A stretch of DNA of 64,000 bases, taken from contig CM037869.1 in NCBI GenBank assembly GCA_021292105.1, positions 32,772,835-32,836,834 on the forward strand, given 5' to 3'. Shown piece after piece: positions 1 through 12,747 of the stretch. The number at the start of each line of letters is the position of its first letter. Position 1 is the stretch's first letter. Made by a program: the position numbers and the translations under genes. The notes under the pieces were generated by a model. The model searched no databases. It was not told the DNA's origin and worked only from the letters and a program-made list of their open reading frames with translations. This DNA comes from Anadara kagoshimensis. Taxonomy: Eukaryota > Mollusca > Bivalvia > Arcoida > Arcidae.

Positions 1-533
1 TCACTGCAATATGTCATGTATGAGTATCATTGTTTTGAAAAAAATGTTGCTCTGTACAATTCCAGTCAAAATGTTTTAAAATTACTTTAAAAGACATACA
101 CTATATTACAAAAATTGATAATAAACTTGACGTTCCTTACCTTTTATGGGTAGTAAGTGTTGATATAATGAAAACTGTTATCTGTTTCTGTTATTCAAAA
201 TAAATAGGATAAGAGATTGGATGGTTTGGTTCCACCATAAGCACTGTCACTTTCACAACAGCATTAATATCATTTTATCCAATGCTCGTATGGTCTTGAT
301 AGTTTTTAATCAGTGGACCCTACATTTTTTCTAATAGTGATCATTTGGATCGTCATTAAATTAATTATATTAGTTCATTTTGATATGTTTTATCTTATTC
401 ATTAGTTGTCATTAATGTTTTGGTGATTGATTTATTGGTATTCCCACATTTTGGTCAGTACACTACTGATTAATGATTTATTCTGAAACGTCAGTCTGAT
501 GATGATATATCTTGTCGAATTACTATTAAATAG

Positions 534-682
534 GATGATGAAAAATCCGTACGGATGCTGATGATTAGACCGTGGCCGACAGAAAGATGTGTGCCACCAG
601 ATAAAAATGATCTTGTGAAGTTGATTGAGATGACATTAGAAAGACAAACAACCGACTCTGGTCCTGTAACTATAGTTTGTTC
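534..682 (+). CDS. RPTP exon with WP loop
   Basis: Acceptor TAAATAG precedes GATGATG, and the donor is TC|GTACGT. The exon reads DDEKSVRMLMIRPWPTE and continues to SGPVTIVCS. The 49 codons plus two bases join the next exon to complete Ser. The in-frame TAG just before the exon fixes its 5' limit. The acceptor's pyrimidine tract is poor. Confidence 0.82.
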
Positions 683-2174
683 GTACGTATACAATTACAA
701 AATATACGTTAAGTAATAATCACAAACACGGGGTTGGTATTTCAGCTGGTGGACTTAAATCCTCGAGCATTTAGTTAATCCAGGAGTGACTATGTCTTGT
801 CACATCAACATTGTCACTCAAAAAATTCCTGACAAATTCAAAGAATTGCTTTAGATGATTTCGTATAAGAAATTTGTTCGTCTATTTTTATTATTTCAAC
901 ATCTTACAAATATTTCGATTTCCATCAATTTGAAAGAAAACTTTTGAAAAGAGATAATTATATTCTGAAACGGCCGTCTAGTGCTACAAAATTATTACAG
1001 GTTTATAAGAATTGACATTTTACGTGCCATAAAGCTTGTAACACCTAACAACATTACCTTTACATACGAACCTTTAAAATTAATAATAAAATGACAATAA
1101 AAGTTAAATACCCTGCGCAATACTCCAGACAACAGTGTATTTACTTAAGTGCCCATCGGATTTAGGAAGTTGTAGAAACAGCGATCTTAAGAAATGGGTT
1201 GTCTTTTTTGTTTTGACTTGTCTCATTTGATTATTCAATTATTGTATAACCATTACTCCTTCTATTAAAATTGTTCGTTCATTGAGTAAACGGAATATAT
1301 GTGTATTAAAATATTAAGTATCAACTTAATTTGATATACAGTTTGTATGCTAGTATATGAAAAATGAGCATACACATGACGATTTTATTTCGTTTTTTTT
1401 CAGTGACGGTGCCCGTTGTTGTGGTCTATTTTGCACTGTTTGTAATGTCATTTTGAATTTACGAATAGAAGATGAAATAGATATATTTCACACAGTAAGA
1501 CAATTACAGATACGACGACCGCAATTTATTACCGATTACGTAAGTCAAAGATATTCACATTCAAATTACAGCTCAGTTGTTATTCGTTTGGTACCATATT
1601 CCTTTCATTCTCGTGTACGTTTAAGGTTCATGTAGCTAGACAGAAGTTGTTTATCCTTTATCATCCGGTCTCACTTCCCTGGTCAAAGTTCACGTGTTTA
1701 ACTTAATTTGCAGTTTCAAAGTTTTAACTGCTTTTTCATTGTGATTTAGACATAGATTATAATGCCTGTTCTTAATGTGACCTTATTTTATCGATTTAAA
1801 TACCTTAGTCAGAAACAGGGACATCTATTGGTTAGCAGTTTTAACAGAAGTGAGGAGTACATGTGAAACAGATGAATATGTCAGTAATTTCAGACGAAAC
1901 AATTATGTTGCCGTTTTGGAGAATTTTTGCATACGGGGTCCTTATGATTCGCAGCTACAGCTGTACCGCCATAACATTCACAGGTTTATGTTTCTATTTA
2001 AACTTAAAAAACCTTATTATCTTTTCTTGTCATAACAAGTAAGAAATCTATCAATTATAAAATCATTCTAATTATTATATTTTTGGTTTTTTTCAGGAGG
2101 AATACAAAAGTTGTTACGAAATAGTCAAATTGTTTCTGGAATCATCGAGTGCAAGTGTATATGCTAATGCATAA
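534..2174 (+). CDS. Receptor-type protein tyrosine phosphatase, C-terminal part (inactive D2 domain), 5' part outside window
   Basis: Three exons, 534-682, 1404-1539 and 2097-2174, join in consistent phases (2, then 0) and end at a TAA. They encode about 120 residues matching the C-terminal half of a PTP domain: a WPTE loop followed by CVPPDKNDLVKLI, the signature-loop region IVCSDGARCCGLFC, the helix DEIDIFHTVRQLQIRRPQF, and the last helix EEYKSCYEIVKLFLES. An active PTP has HCX5R. Here His is Val and the Arg position is Cys, so this is a pseudophosphatase domain, as is usual for the membrane-distal D2 of receptor PTPs. The protein ends SVYANA; a C-terminal YAN motif is known in RPTP-alpha (YANF), where it docks the Grb2 SH2 domain. 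Domain D1, the membrane segment and the ectodomain must lie before position 1. The family call is firm; the alpha/epsilon-like assignment rests on the tail and is inference. Confidence 0.87.
1404..1539 (+). CDS. RPTP exon with degenerate PTP signature loop
   Basis: A strong acceptor (T8CAG) and a strong donor (TAC|GTAAGT) bound DGARCCGLFC, then DEIDIFHTVRQLQIRRPQF and ITDY. The catalytic Arg of the PTP loop is replaced by Cys. Confidence 0.88.
2097..2174 (+). CDS. RPTP terminal coding exon with C-terminal YANA
   Basis: The acceptor T6CAG is followed by EEYKSCYEIVKLFLES, then SSASVYANA and TAA. It continues the phase of the preceding exon. Possible poly(A) signals AATAAA lie at 2377-2382 and 2839-2844; which is used cannot be told. 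Confidence 0.85.
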   Translation, partial: EEYKSCYEIVKLFLESSSASVYANA

Positions 2175-4190
2175 TGATCCACCTTGCTTACAACAATTGT
2201 TATTATACACCCATGTATATTGTAATATCATACTATTTTGTAAAATCAGCAAAGAAGTGAATGTTGATGTACTTAGTGAATTCTAAGAAATTACAAGAAG
2301 ATTTACATACATCCATAAATATTGTCACACAATTTGTAACAACAGCAAAGAAGTAACAGTGAACATATGTAATTTTAATAAATTTAGCAAGCTCTACCAA
2401 ACAACTTTACAAGCCTTAAACATTATACTGAGAGAGAGACGGGTTAAACAATTACACTGGATTGGTAAACACCATCATTGAGGTCATATGAAAGAGTTCT
2501 ATCTAATAAGTATATTGTCAACCAAATGTTTTCAAATAGTAGTTATACAGGCATGGTTTGATACATAATATCCAGCAAACTATTAAACTACGATTTATCT
2601 AAATTTTCTTATTTCATATAATTGCATATCTATGACATAATTTTGTTCGTTTTTGACTATTGATCAAATTCGTTTTGCCTTTTCTTGTCATGATTTGTTT
2701 TAAGGCGCTGTCATAAAATGAGTTTCTTTTTAATTTAATTTTCTAGATAGTAACGGACCTTAAAAGTCTTATAAACACAATTCCTGTGAAGAAAAAATTA
2801 AAATTATTTTGGAAAAGTTTCATTGTTTTTAAACACTGAATAAAATGTGTCTAAATTTTATTAAAAAAATATAAATTATGTTGTAGGCAAAATGAACCAA
2901 TAAGATTGTTTCCAATAATTAATCATCATTAACAAAACTAAACCAGACTATGATAGTTGACAAACAGGTGTTCCATAATAGGCTTCCAAGCTTTGACTTT
3001 GGGTCTGTACATGTTTAAGTAACGCAATTCCTTTTTGTTATTTTATGGCAATGCAAAATAAAAAATATTGTCTGGTTAACTTCTCTGACAATATATACAT
3101 TTCAAGATTACCATGCACTCTGTGTTTGCATTCTGTCAACTACAATATTATTTAAAGACTAATCTTTAAAATAATATCTATTCCTGTTTATTTTAATATT
3201 TTTTTGTTTTTAGTGCAAGTGTTTTCTTTTAACTTTATACTATAACAGTTTCAGTTTTTTTTGTTCTATCTTGTCTTGTTTTTTTCGATTTCGAAATATA
3301 TTATATACATTCTCTTAAATGTCAAAAAATGACGTAGAGATTAAGGTTTTTGATATTTTCGAGAAACGCAATTCAACTTCTATTCGTGTTCACAGAATGT
3401 GAATTTTTTCTGTATTTTTTTATTTTTTGCAATGCCTTTTTATAATGTTATTTTATTTATGAAATAAGCTTTAAATATAATACCTTGACTATATTTTAGG
3501 TCATGGAATTTCAATTTCTTGATATTTTGTATGTCATATTTAGTATTTATTACATTATGGTGAAGGTCATTACATGTAACTACATTTTACCTTTGTGCCA
3601 TTGATTTAATTTTATATGATATTTTTATATTTTTATATAATCGGATGCTTTAAGATTAAGATAATATTCATAGATTGCTTATTTTGTGTTAAGTTGTTTT
3701 TATTTTATATTTTATATTGTTATGCATTTTATATTGTCATTTTGCATACAATGTATTATATAATATTTGTTATGATATGCACATCATTACGCCCACAACG
3801 TTTTTTCAAGATTTTATTACTGTTTGTCTTTTAAAGGAACTGTATATTGTTGAAATTATTAATGAGCAGTAACATTACCATAATTCGTTATTCACCTATT
3901 AGCTTTTAATGCGGCAGACATAAGGATTTATCAACCTCCAAAATATGTGATATCCAAGGTCAAGGATAATAAATTCTTATGTCTACCGTATCAAAAGTCA
4001 CTCGTTTGTTGTATAAACAATGATGTTTAAAATCTCCAATCAAACCCAAAATTGTATGTTATTTGGTTTACATTTTAAGACATTAATTCTGATCCAGCAA
4101 TATTTGTTTTAATATTTTACCACCATTTAAATATAAACTTAAATTTGTAACTTGTTATATCGTTCAACTATATGGTCTTTTTTATATGTG
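2175..4190. other. No gene recognised; AT-rich, includes the RPTP 3' UTR
   Basis: Very AT-rich DNA with no coding signal I could support. The first part should be the 3' UTR of the phosphatase. The hydrophobic open frame at 3616-3834 is a product of T-rich composition. Confidence 0.5.
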
Positions 4191-4193
4191 ATA

Positions 4194-4359
4194 CAGTCAA
4201 CCCTTTCTATAAAGGCCACCCAATTGAACTAGTAAACGTGGCTCTGTAGGCAGGTGACCCAGAAAAAGTTCAAATAACATGAATAAAGATCAATTGGGAT
4301 AAAATGTCACTGGCCTATTTAAGCAAGTGGCCCTTATATAGATGTGGCAGGTTGGACTG
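4194..4359. mobile_element. Short TA-flanked MITE (family M1)
   Basis: A 166-bp element flanked by TA. Its ends are inverted repeats (CAGTCAACC at one end and GGTTGGACTG at the other). Internal blocks read TATAAAGGCCACC and AGTGGCCCTTATATAG. No coding capacity. Related copies: 17474-18045, 41328-41506 and 53585-56923. The TA target and CAGT ends suggest a Tc1/mariner/pogo-mobilised MITE. Confidence 0.75.
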
Positions 4360-5284
4360 TAGTGTAATCGTTAGTCAGATTTCCGAAAAATTATTACGCA
4401 ATGGGTAATGTTGATATTTTCAGATCTCTGTTAAATTTAGATTGTTCCATTAAGTAAATTAAGTACAAAGCGAAAGTACCGTGCTGGTTTGGAAGAAAAC
4501 GTCACAATAAAGTCGCTTGCGTTTTTGCACGATACATCTTTGATTTTTTATCAAAGACGTTGTTAGCTAATCAGATGAAAACAAGTTTTTTGCCATATAG
4601 ATATTAAGACGTAAATCCTGGACAGGAGTTTATCAGTTATAGTAATATAAATTTTTGAATTAATTTAATTTTGAGCGTTACAATGGTGTTTTGATATTAC
4701 CTCTTTGATGACAAAACATTATTACTTTAACTAAATATAGTTAGAAATTCCTTTAACTCTATTATACTATGCGGAAGCAAAAAGTGATGTTTTTGGAGAG
4801 TGTTATGTGTTTTCTGTGACTGAGAGCAAAGTATATGTTTAAAATAATTTAAACAACAGATAATTTCTAAATTTACGAAGATGGTTTTAACTAATGTTTT
4901 ACCAACTTTACATTAGCTGTCTCCAAAAGCGTTTTGGGTTCAACGTTGTATTGTTATAATGCTTAGAATTTGGTCTATGCAGAGTATGATATTTAAAGCT
5001 GTTTATTCGATTGAAGAACTCAGTTTTTTCTATCAAAAACAAAGTCAATGTAAATTAAAAAACATGAAAGCAATTTGTAGCTGCCATGCATGTACAGATC
5101 ATAAACAAAATTTAAATCACCATTAAGAGGCGCATTTCCCTCAACATATACAATGTATTTACTTTTGAAACTATGTTCCATTTAAACATATGTGTAATAA
5201 TGTGGTATGCATGACCCGTGTAACATTTACTAGTTTAAAATTCTAAAATGTTTTGGATATGATCGTTCAACAGATAATGTGATA

Positions 5285-5400
5285 ACGTTTGTAAAAGGTT
5301 CGCTTACCGAAGGTCGGTGGTTTTCTCCGGACAGTTTGGTTTCCTTTAACATTTGAAAAGACCGATGCAATGTAAGTAAAAGAATCTTGGCTTGGTCGTA
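5285..5400 (-). repeat. Conserved dispersed repeat (SINE-like fragment)
   Basis: A segment with CCGAAGGTCGGTGG and TTTTCTCCGGAC in tandem order resembles, in reverse orientation, the repeats at 47935-48140 and 59360-59510. It is a common type of degenerate repeat in mollusc DNA. No gene lies in it. Confidence 0.4.
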
Positions 5401-6572
5401 AATCTATTATCTCCACTCTGCCGTTTATACCCTTTCAGGGTGAGGTTAATTTGCTCGTGATCTTTACTTGCCAAAGCCAATACAAAAATGTTTTACAACA
5501 AAAGATAACTATTGGTTATACAAATTTCAAATTGATCTCATCAGCAGTGGTACAATGCTAAACAGCTGTGTGATTATCGTAATGTTGTTAGAAATCACAT
5601 ATTATACCAGTGTTCATTTTACAGCATTAGACAGTCTTTTGTGAATACAATTCCTCATCAGCAGTGCTTGGAACAAATTTGAATGATACTACATGATATG
5701 AAAAACTGTCTATCAACTCCTCCTTAACTATCAGAGTTGATTTTAAGCTGCAAATTGTTTTCTACTTTCTTATTAAGTTTTATTGTACATAAATCAGTTT
5801 TTACTAAATTTATATATTGTACTATGTATAATGTCTGTATTATCCATGCATAATGTCTATTTTTCATAAGAACCTAATAAAACAATGCTTCATTATATGA
5901 TTGTTCAGTTATATATTTGAAGGTGTTTGAACACATTCAATTTTTAGCATTGTCATGTGATCTTTGTATAAAGAGAATGACCTACAAATTGCCGACAAAC
6001 TAGAATGTCTTGCGTGTAACAAAAAATAACGACCAGGTTAAGACATTTGTGTTATGGTCTTCACCGCATGAATCCAACTTAAGCATATTTATTGTGGGGT
6101 GCCATCAATCTGAAATTGTTTGGTTATGCCATCTTCACACGCCTGTGAATGTATTTTTGTCATTTGATTATCAATGGTCGAAAAATAAGTTGATCAGTTA
6201 ATTACTAAATAAGTCTCCAATTTTGCAGACATTGTGTTTATCCAATCTAATTTCATTGTGGAGGTTTTTTGCTAATTCTTGCCTATTCAAATAAATGTTT
6301 TACCTACCGTAAAGTGAGCCATTGGGGAGTTTTATTTTTTATGTCACATAAGCATGTATAATTGTACAACGAATTGCAAAATAATTCATTCATGTCTTTG
6401 GGTACTACAGTTTCACCCACCATTTCAGAATTTTGAAAATATCTTGATATTTTCCAACGCATCATAACTCGATTCACATCAGTTAAAAATGTTTAACATA
6501 AATTCTGATAGCAGAATTATATCATAAGTCATTGAATCAACAACAAACATACCAACCCACTAAACCACAATA

Positions 6573-7417
6573 CAGTATAACCTGTGTATAAAGACCACCC
6601 GAGGGACTGGCCAAAAATGGACTTAATAGACAGGTGGACTTTATATAGAGGGACACCTCTAATGAACAAGTTATTATGTATTGATATTGTTTTACAAATG
6701 AGTGAAACAGGTAGTACATATTTAAATACTATTTTATTAAATTTGTTAAAAATGATTTTCATTATAGTTTTATTGACTTTTTTAGAGTTATAGAAAATAT
6801 TTGAAAAGTGTATTTAATCATCTGAATACATGGTTACAGTTTATCAGTATACACTTGACTAAGTGTCTTTGTTTTCTTAAGAAGCAGGGTGTCACTAATT
6901 AAGATAATAGGTTTAGAAAACAAACTACCTGTAAATAACAAAGACTATTTCTACCTTCTGATTTTAATGGCTTCAGTCACTGACATAAGAATATTGACTT
7001 TATATGTTTATTTCTAAAATTTTTACTTATTATAACTCAAAACTATACTCGTTCCAATGGAAAATTGTAAAACTTTGAATGTCACTCTATACACTGATCA
7101 AAGATTTGTAATTACATGTATAATAATTATATATTTCTAATCTTCATGCATTAAGAATATAAGAATTAAGTTGATTTTTGCACAAACTTTAAAAAATTAT
7201 AAAACTCTAAAGACTTAAAAAGTTGATTGAAAAAGTGGACTTTATAGACAGGTTGAAAAGTCATTTGGGACTGAAAAGGGTGGACTCTATTCACATTAGA
7301 CAGGTGGACTTTATATACAGGGTCATTATATAGTAAAATCCATTGGGGATACTTCAAACCGGTTGTTATAGACAAGTGGACTTTATATAGAGGTGGACTC
7401 TATAGCAGGTTATACTG
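6573..7417. mobile_element. Larger TA-flanked inverted-repeat element related to M1
   Basis: The ends are a perfect 12-bp inverted repeat (CAGTATAACCTG and its complement) flanked by TA. Both flanks contain several copies of a 'gtggactttatagaca' block. It is 845 bp with no transposase frame, so it is non-autonomous and probably pogo/Tc1-mobilised. Confidence 0.7.
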
Positions 7418-7459
7418 TACTAAAGCTAAGTAAAATATTTGAAACTGACCAATTAAGTT

Positions 7460-7740
7460 ACGCAGGTGAACTTCCACCAGGGAAGTGAGGTCAGGTGCTC
7501 AAGAAGTGTAAGCACCCCTGTTTAGCTAGGAGCACTCGCCACTTGTAATCAAAATTTAGACGTCAAATACACCCAGTGTAATTTTGGATACAGAGACATC
7601 ATACAATATTGTGATGAGAGTCATAAAACTTCTTGAGGACCTTGATAAACCTAGGCTTGCAATATCCTTGCGCCAACAATTTATTTGTAAGTAGCTTGCT
7701 GTTGAATAGAGTTCCCATAGCGGGAACAAGCTCTAATCTT
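7460..7740 (+). repeat. Dispersed repeat, copy 1
   Basis: Matches 14238-14545 in the same orientation through blocks such as GGTGCTC...GTAAGCACC, 'tagagacatt...caatattgtgatga' and 'ggcttgcaatatccttgc'. A third, short fragment lies near 7990. The family was not identified. Confidence 0.5.
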
Positions 7741-7789
7741 ATCTAATGAGAACATGGATATTGCAAGAACACAGGAGGCGTTTGTATAC

Positions 7790-10658
7790 TACCAGTACTT
7801 TTAATACATTGCTAAAAAAATTACTTTTAAAAATGAATGTACAATAACACTGAAGTAGCAAGAACTTTACATGTATGTTTTATATTTCGTGCAAACGTAT
7901 TTACCTAACTTGTACTTGTTTCAAACCTTTAATTTGCTGAGCTATCGTGTGTCTGAATTTGTTTCAATTACTGAAGCTATTTTCTCATAGGGAAGTGAGG
8001 TCGGTTGCTCCATAAAGGTAAGCGTAGCTACTACATTCACCACCTTTATCAAAGATAATTCATTTTCATTTCATATATATCAATTGGGTAAATGATGTGG
8101 AATGGATCCTTACACAGAGGGAACTATATTTGCACAAAGAGAACCAAAGTTACAAAAATATAACAACAATAATCATGTTTTACGTAATAATTTTATATAG
8201 AAATATTTATTAGACTTATAACATACTTTGATTTTTTGCATTCATCATAAAATTATTATAAAATATAGTTAACAAAACATTTAAAAATCTGTATCAATTG
8301 ACATATGACTTAAATATTTGAAATCATAAATGATCAAATTGTTAACAAACATTAATATCTATTGTAAAATCATTAATATTTGCAGGGTTAACATTTCCTG
8401 GTACTGTGATTCTTCTATTTCTGGGGTTGTGATTCCGTAGTATTGTGATTTTATAAAAGAAATCATTGGCCATAAATTTCATGGAATGATGTATTTTGTA
8501 AATAAATCCCAATGGGGGTTATGATAATTAAAATTAATCGTTGACATTAAATTTAGTGATATTCCGCAACCAACGAAAATAGTGAAATTTTATACCCCGT
8601 GAATATTTATGATTATACAGTATAATAATATATAATTATAACTTAACCAGTTAGTGAAAAACCAACCTGTCTTAAAATATGTGACTGGCTAAATACATTT
8701 AACTTCCTAAGGACACATATCTCTTCTCTTTACAAACAATAGGAATCAAATACTAATGGGTCCAGATAACTCTAAATAAAAGTATCCAGTTTCTTTACAT
8801 GCCCCTTGCAAGATGTTGTGCATGATTTTAAGTAATTATGTTAAAATGTGCTTTGTGACAACTGTGTATAAAATATAATATTTTAATTCTTCAGACAGAC
8901 TTTAGTTAGATTAACAAAATACAAACATGCATATGGCTTGTATTATTTTACCAACCTATGTTTACACCCATTTCTCAATGTTTGACCTGGATGCTGTATA
9001 TTAACAAAAGTTTAAATGAATGCAGTATTTTATTGTCCATACTAGTACACAGTAACAATAACTCCAAACACAAACATTCTTTTTGTGACCAGAATATGTT
9101 TTAGCTTAAATAATAAAAAACAAAGTAATTGCTGTTAATCAGGATCGATAAATTTATCGACAATCGTTATTTCCATATATTCCCATACTTTTCATATACA
9201 AATTATCCAATGAAGGTCAAAGTAGATGTGAGTGAATCATATCAAAATCAAATATTTGCTTAACCTTCATTTCTGCATGTAGCAACTGTCATGAGTTCTT
9301 GCCAAAATAAAACCAAAAGGAAAAATTTTCGATTTACAGTAATATAGCTTGTAACACTTAACTTAATGTCATATTGTGTGGTACATAAAGATAATTATAA
9401 GCAATAGCAAGAATATATTAATTTTACACACCCAGTTATAATCATATTTCTGTAACATAGACATATGTTCTGCTGGGTTTTTACAATTCACTCTTTTACA
9501 TCTAGAGTAACCTGTTACTCTGACACTTTCAATATTGGCTACCAAAGTTTATATTTGACTCTTTAACTCAAGTTTTGATGTATGTATGAAGTGTACATGC
9601 AACACTTGTTGTTTTACAATGTTTGGTATACCGTATATAACATGTACATGCAAACTCACATATGCACTTTTGCACAAACACAAATATCCTTATTGTGAAT
9701 AAAACCTTTTTAATCATAAACATGAAAATTCAATGTCATAAAACAGGTGCAATGATAGAAAATATATTAAATAAAATGACAATTTGTAAAAAAAAGGTTG
9801 ACTTGATTAGTCTCAACTGTGTATAAATTATGTATTATGATGCGTGTATACATGTGAATGGGGTAAACAAACATATTTTGAGTCCATTTGGGCTTGGTTT
9901 CCACTTTTTATCTCTGACAAAAACAATATGTAAATTTGTTAAACCATTGAAAGCAATCAGATAGACATATACTGCATAAAATTACTTCATTTTTTAGGCA
10001 TTACAAAATTGGAATTAATACAACATCACATGACCAGCATGTGACAATACTGCTTAAATTTTGAAAATTAACTCTCGTCCTTAACACGAGTGGTAATATA
10101 TAAGTAAGGAATCAATAAGTCTGTTATTTTAATACATAATACTTATTTTGGCAAGAAAATTGAATTTCAAAACATACATATATATAAAACACTGAACAGA
10201 AGAATGCAAATGGTGTTATTTAATATGGTTTAATTAAAGTGGTTAAGTAGGCCTCATTAAATATGCATTGACGTCTTATCAAATTTAAAAGCTAAAAAAA
10301 ACCCAGATATTATAAAAAAGTATATGGAGGTAAAAATAGGTAAAAAGTTTCATAACTTAAGAATTAACAAAGGTTTCCTTCAACTTTACTGTACTATTGC
10401 AAAAAGTTACCTTCAATCCAATTAGGTCAAAATCAATGAACTTCAAGCATATAAAATAATATATGTACATTGTGTTATAAATGTATATGTGTACATTTAT
10501 GTCTTTCATATCTTCTATAATGTAGCACCAAAATATGTTTATGGCACAGATTTATAATTATTGACGAGATAATAACATTTTACAGTCAATATTATACAAT
10601 ACTCATGTGTATCTTCTAAGTAACCTTGTTACCATCATCAAAGTGACCTGCACTTTTT
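7790..10658. other. No gene recognised
   Basis: AT-rich DNA. 8380-8630 looks like a decayed MITE related to the 10661-10893 family (accgtgaatattta, ending tacagta). No exon-like segment with matching splice sites was found on either strand. Confidence 0.45.
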
Positions 10659-10660
10659 TA

Positions 10661-10893
10661 CTGCATAGTTGTTTATATTCACTGGGGATTTCATTTTGCT
10701 ATATTCGACTTTATAGCGCAAATTAAAATAAAAAGTGAATATTTTTATGTAGCATTCATTAAACATAGACTGAAATAATCCGTTTGGAAAATTGTTGACA
10801 CTGTCCACTGCATCACAAATTTTTATACCCGTGAATAAGATCAAGTGTCTAAACCGCGAAATTTATTCCCTGCAGAATTAAACAACTATACAG
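10661..10893. mobile_element. TA-flanked MITE (family M2)
   Basis: Ends CTGCATAGTTGTTTA and TAAACAACTATACAG are inverted repeats flanked by TA. The reverse complement aligns along its whole length with 63236-63480. It has no coding capacity. Confidence 0.7.
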
Positions 10894-10924
10894 TACCAAT
10901 TTCTATTTCATTGGAACCTTCAGG

Positions 10925-11045
10925 GGAACATCTCTATTCAATCTGGCTAACCAACAGGGTGGACCTCAATAGGTGGCATCCTGCTAGTATTAGGAAGGTC
11001 CCAGGTTCTGGTCTCAGTTTGGTCACTGTATTTTCTCCCTTTCTT
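10925..11045 (+). repeat. tRNA-derived SINE remnant
   Basis: Contains CTGCTAGTATTAGGAAGGTC followed by a B-box-like AGGTTCTGGTCTC, matching the SINE head at 55567-55690. It is old and truncated. Confidence 0.45.
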
Positions 11046-11896
11046 CTTTATGATATTATTTTTTTAAGAAATACATTGTTTACTGTAAAAACTTTATAGC
11101 AGACATGGTGTCTACAAAACATTTTGATTTTAAAAAAGACTGAAATAGGATTCATTCTATGATTTAAAAAAACCAAATGGCTTATTTTTTAAAAACTTAA
11201 GAAAATATTAAAGCAAAGGACAACTTAAATGAACCCAATATGGGTTACTTTAACACTGCCACTGGAGTTATGACCAGTGTAATGCCGTTAACTATATTAG
11301 GTTTGTTCAACTTCAAAAACAAAAAATTTACCTACTTGCTTCCAAATTACAAGTCAAAACATGTTTGTAATGCTAAATTGATATATATCATCTTCATCCT
11401 TGGAAACTAATGAAGTTTTTCAGAATTTAATTACACTCTTATCATAATCATTAAACATATTAGAATCACTACAACTTTTTTCAAACTTTTTGCTAAATAA
11501 TAAACAGTTAACTTACCTTAATGATTATGTGTAATATGATTGTAACAACAGGTGCTCTCATTCATAGAGGAAATGGCCACAATAATCAAATGTCATATTT
11601 TTTGGAATGTCACAAAAATACACAAGTCTGGTTTTCACTTTATGTATCGTATATATTATGGAAAATTAAATCCAATTGTTGAAAAGTCCCATTATTCTTT
11701 GATAAGACCCCAATAATGAATATTGTTTTTTAAAGGTAAAGAAATAGTAATCATCCTAATACAGATATACAGAATAATATTTTCCAGAAAACACTATAAG
11801 TTGTTAAAATAATTAATATATGTTCCCAAATGAAAAAGGCAAAAATGTTTACCTATATGAATTATGAATTGTAGATCATTAATAGCCAAAACGAGC

Positions 11897-11935
11897 TGTG
11901 TGTGTGTGTGTGCGTGTGTGTGTGTGTGTGTGTGT
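11897..11935. repeat. (TG)n microsatellite
   Basis: A near-pure TG run with one TGCG interruption. Confidence 0.9.
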
Positions 11936-12141
11936 CACACCTGTGTGTATGGACAAATACAATTTTTACAATTATATTTATAACAAATAGCACTTTTAAA
12001 CAATAATTAAGTATAATTTTGATTACATATATTCTTTATGCATTGTTATATCTGACATTTTGTGATATCATTTTCATTAAACATCATAAAAACAAACAAG
12101 TGTAATCTTTACTTGAAACATAATACATGGCAAAGAAAAAC

Positions 12142-12686
12142 AACATTGACCTGTCTGCTTGACCTTACATATAGGAATGTCCACCAAATGAATTGGGTAG
12201 TGTTAGGATTCACAGTTATGAGGGTAATACGTACATGGTGCAAAAACTTACACCTATAGCATCTAGCTTTAGATTAATATTTCCCTTATCTTAACCACTC
12301 TAAGTTTGAACTAGAAAAACTGTGAGCCACAAGCTCACAAAAAATACCCCCGCTCCCAAAAAATCCATCAGATCAAATTTTTAAATAGGAGGTGCACATC
12401 TACATTATATCACAAAGATTGTGTGAAAGTTTCATGAAAATCCATTAAAGGGTTTAGGAGGAGTTGCGGATAAGAGATAGGTACCCTAAGGTGTAACAGA
12501 AGGATGGACAGACACACAGACGGACACCCCTATCACTATATACCCCCCACTTTTTAAGTGTGGGGTATAAATAAGCGTTTCCTAATGACATGTTCTAGAT
12601 GAAATAAACACTTGTGTACACTTTATATAAATAAACTGGTCCATAATAAATATTTAAATTAAAGGTCAAGCAGACAGGTCAATGTT
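12142..12686. mobile_element. Inverted-repeat element carrying a nested insertion
   Basis: The ends are a 25-bp perfect inverted repeat (beginning AACATTGACCTGTCTGCTTG). A second, single end of the same family occurs at 61147-61171. A hairpin-ended repeat (12314-12569) sits inside it. No transposase frame. Confidence 0.65.
12314..12569 (+). mobile_element. Hairpin-ended dispersed repeat (family H1), copy 1
   Basis: Starts ACTGTGAGCCACAAGCTCAC and ends in a hairpin, TACCCCCCACTTTTTAAGTG then TGGGGTATA. It is nearly identical to 46086-46300. A 3'-end hairpin without terminal inverted repeats is compatible with a non-autonomous Helitron-like element, but that is inference. Confidence 0.55.
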
Positions 12687-12741
12687 TGCTTATGTATCCA
12701 TACAGATAAACCCGATTTAGAATTTGTTTAAAATAAAGTGA

Positions 12742-12747
12742 TTTATT
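12742..12747 (-). promoter_or_regulatory. Candidate poly(A) signal of the Shark-type kinase gene
   Basis: AATAAA on the minus strand, the first exact one after the stop codon and about 630 nt beyond it. An ATTAAA lies slightly nearer at about 12797. Position only; no transcript evidence. Confidence 0.3.

Noticed and set aside
3616-3834. Hydrophobic 72-codon frame
   Set aside because: A T-rich stretch gives Ile/Phe/Tyr-rich translation; no initiation context or homology seen.
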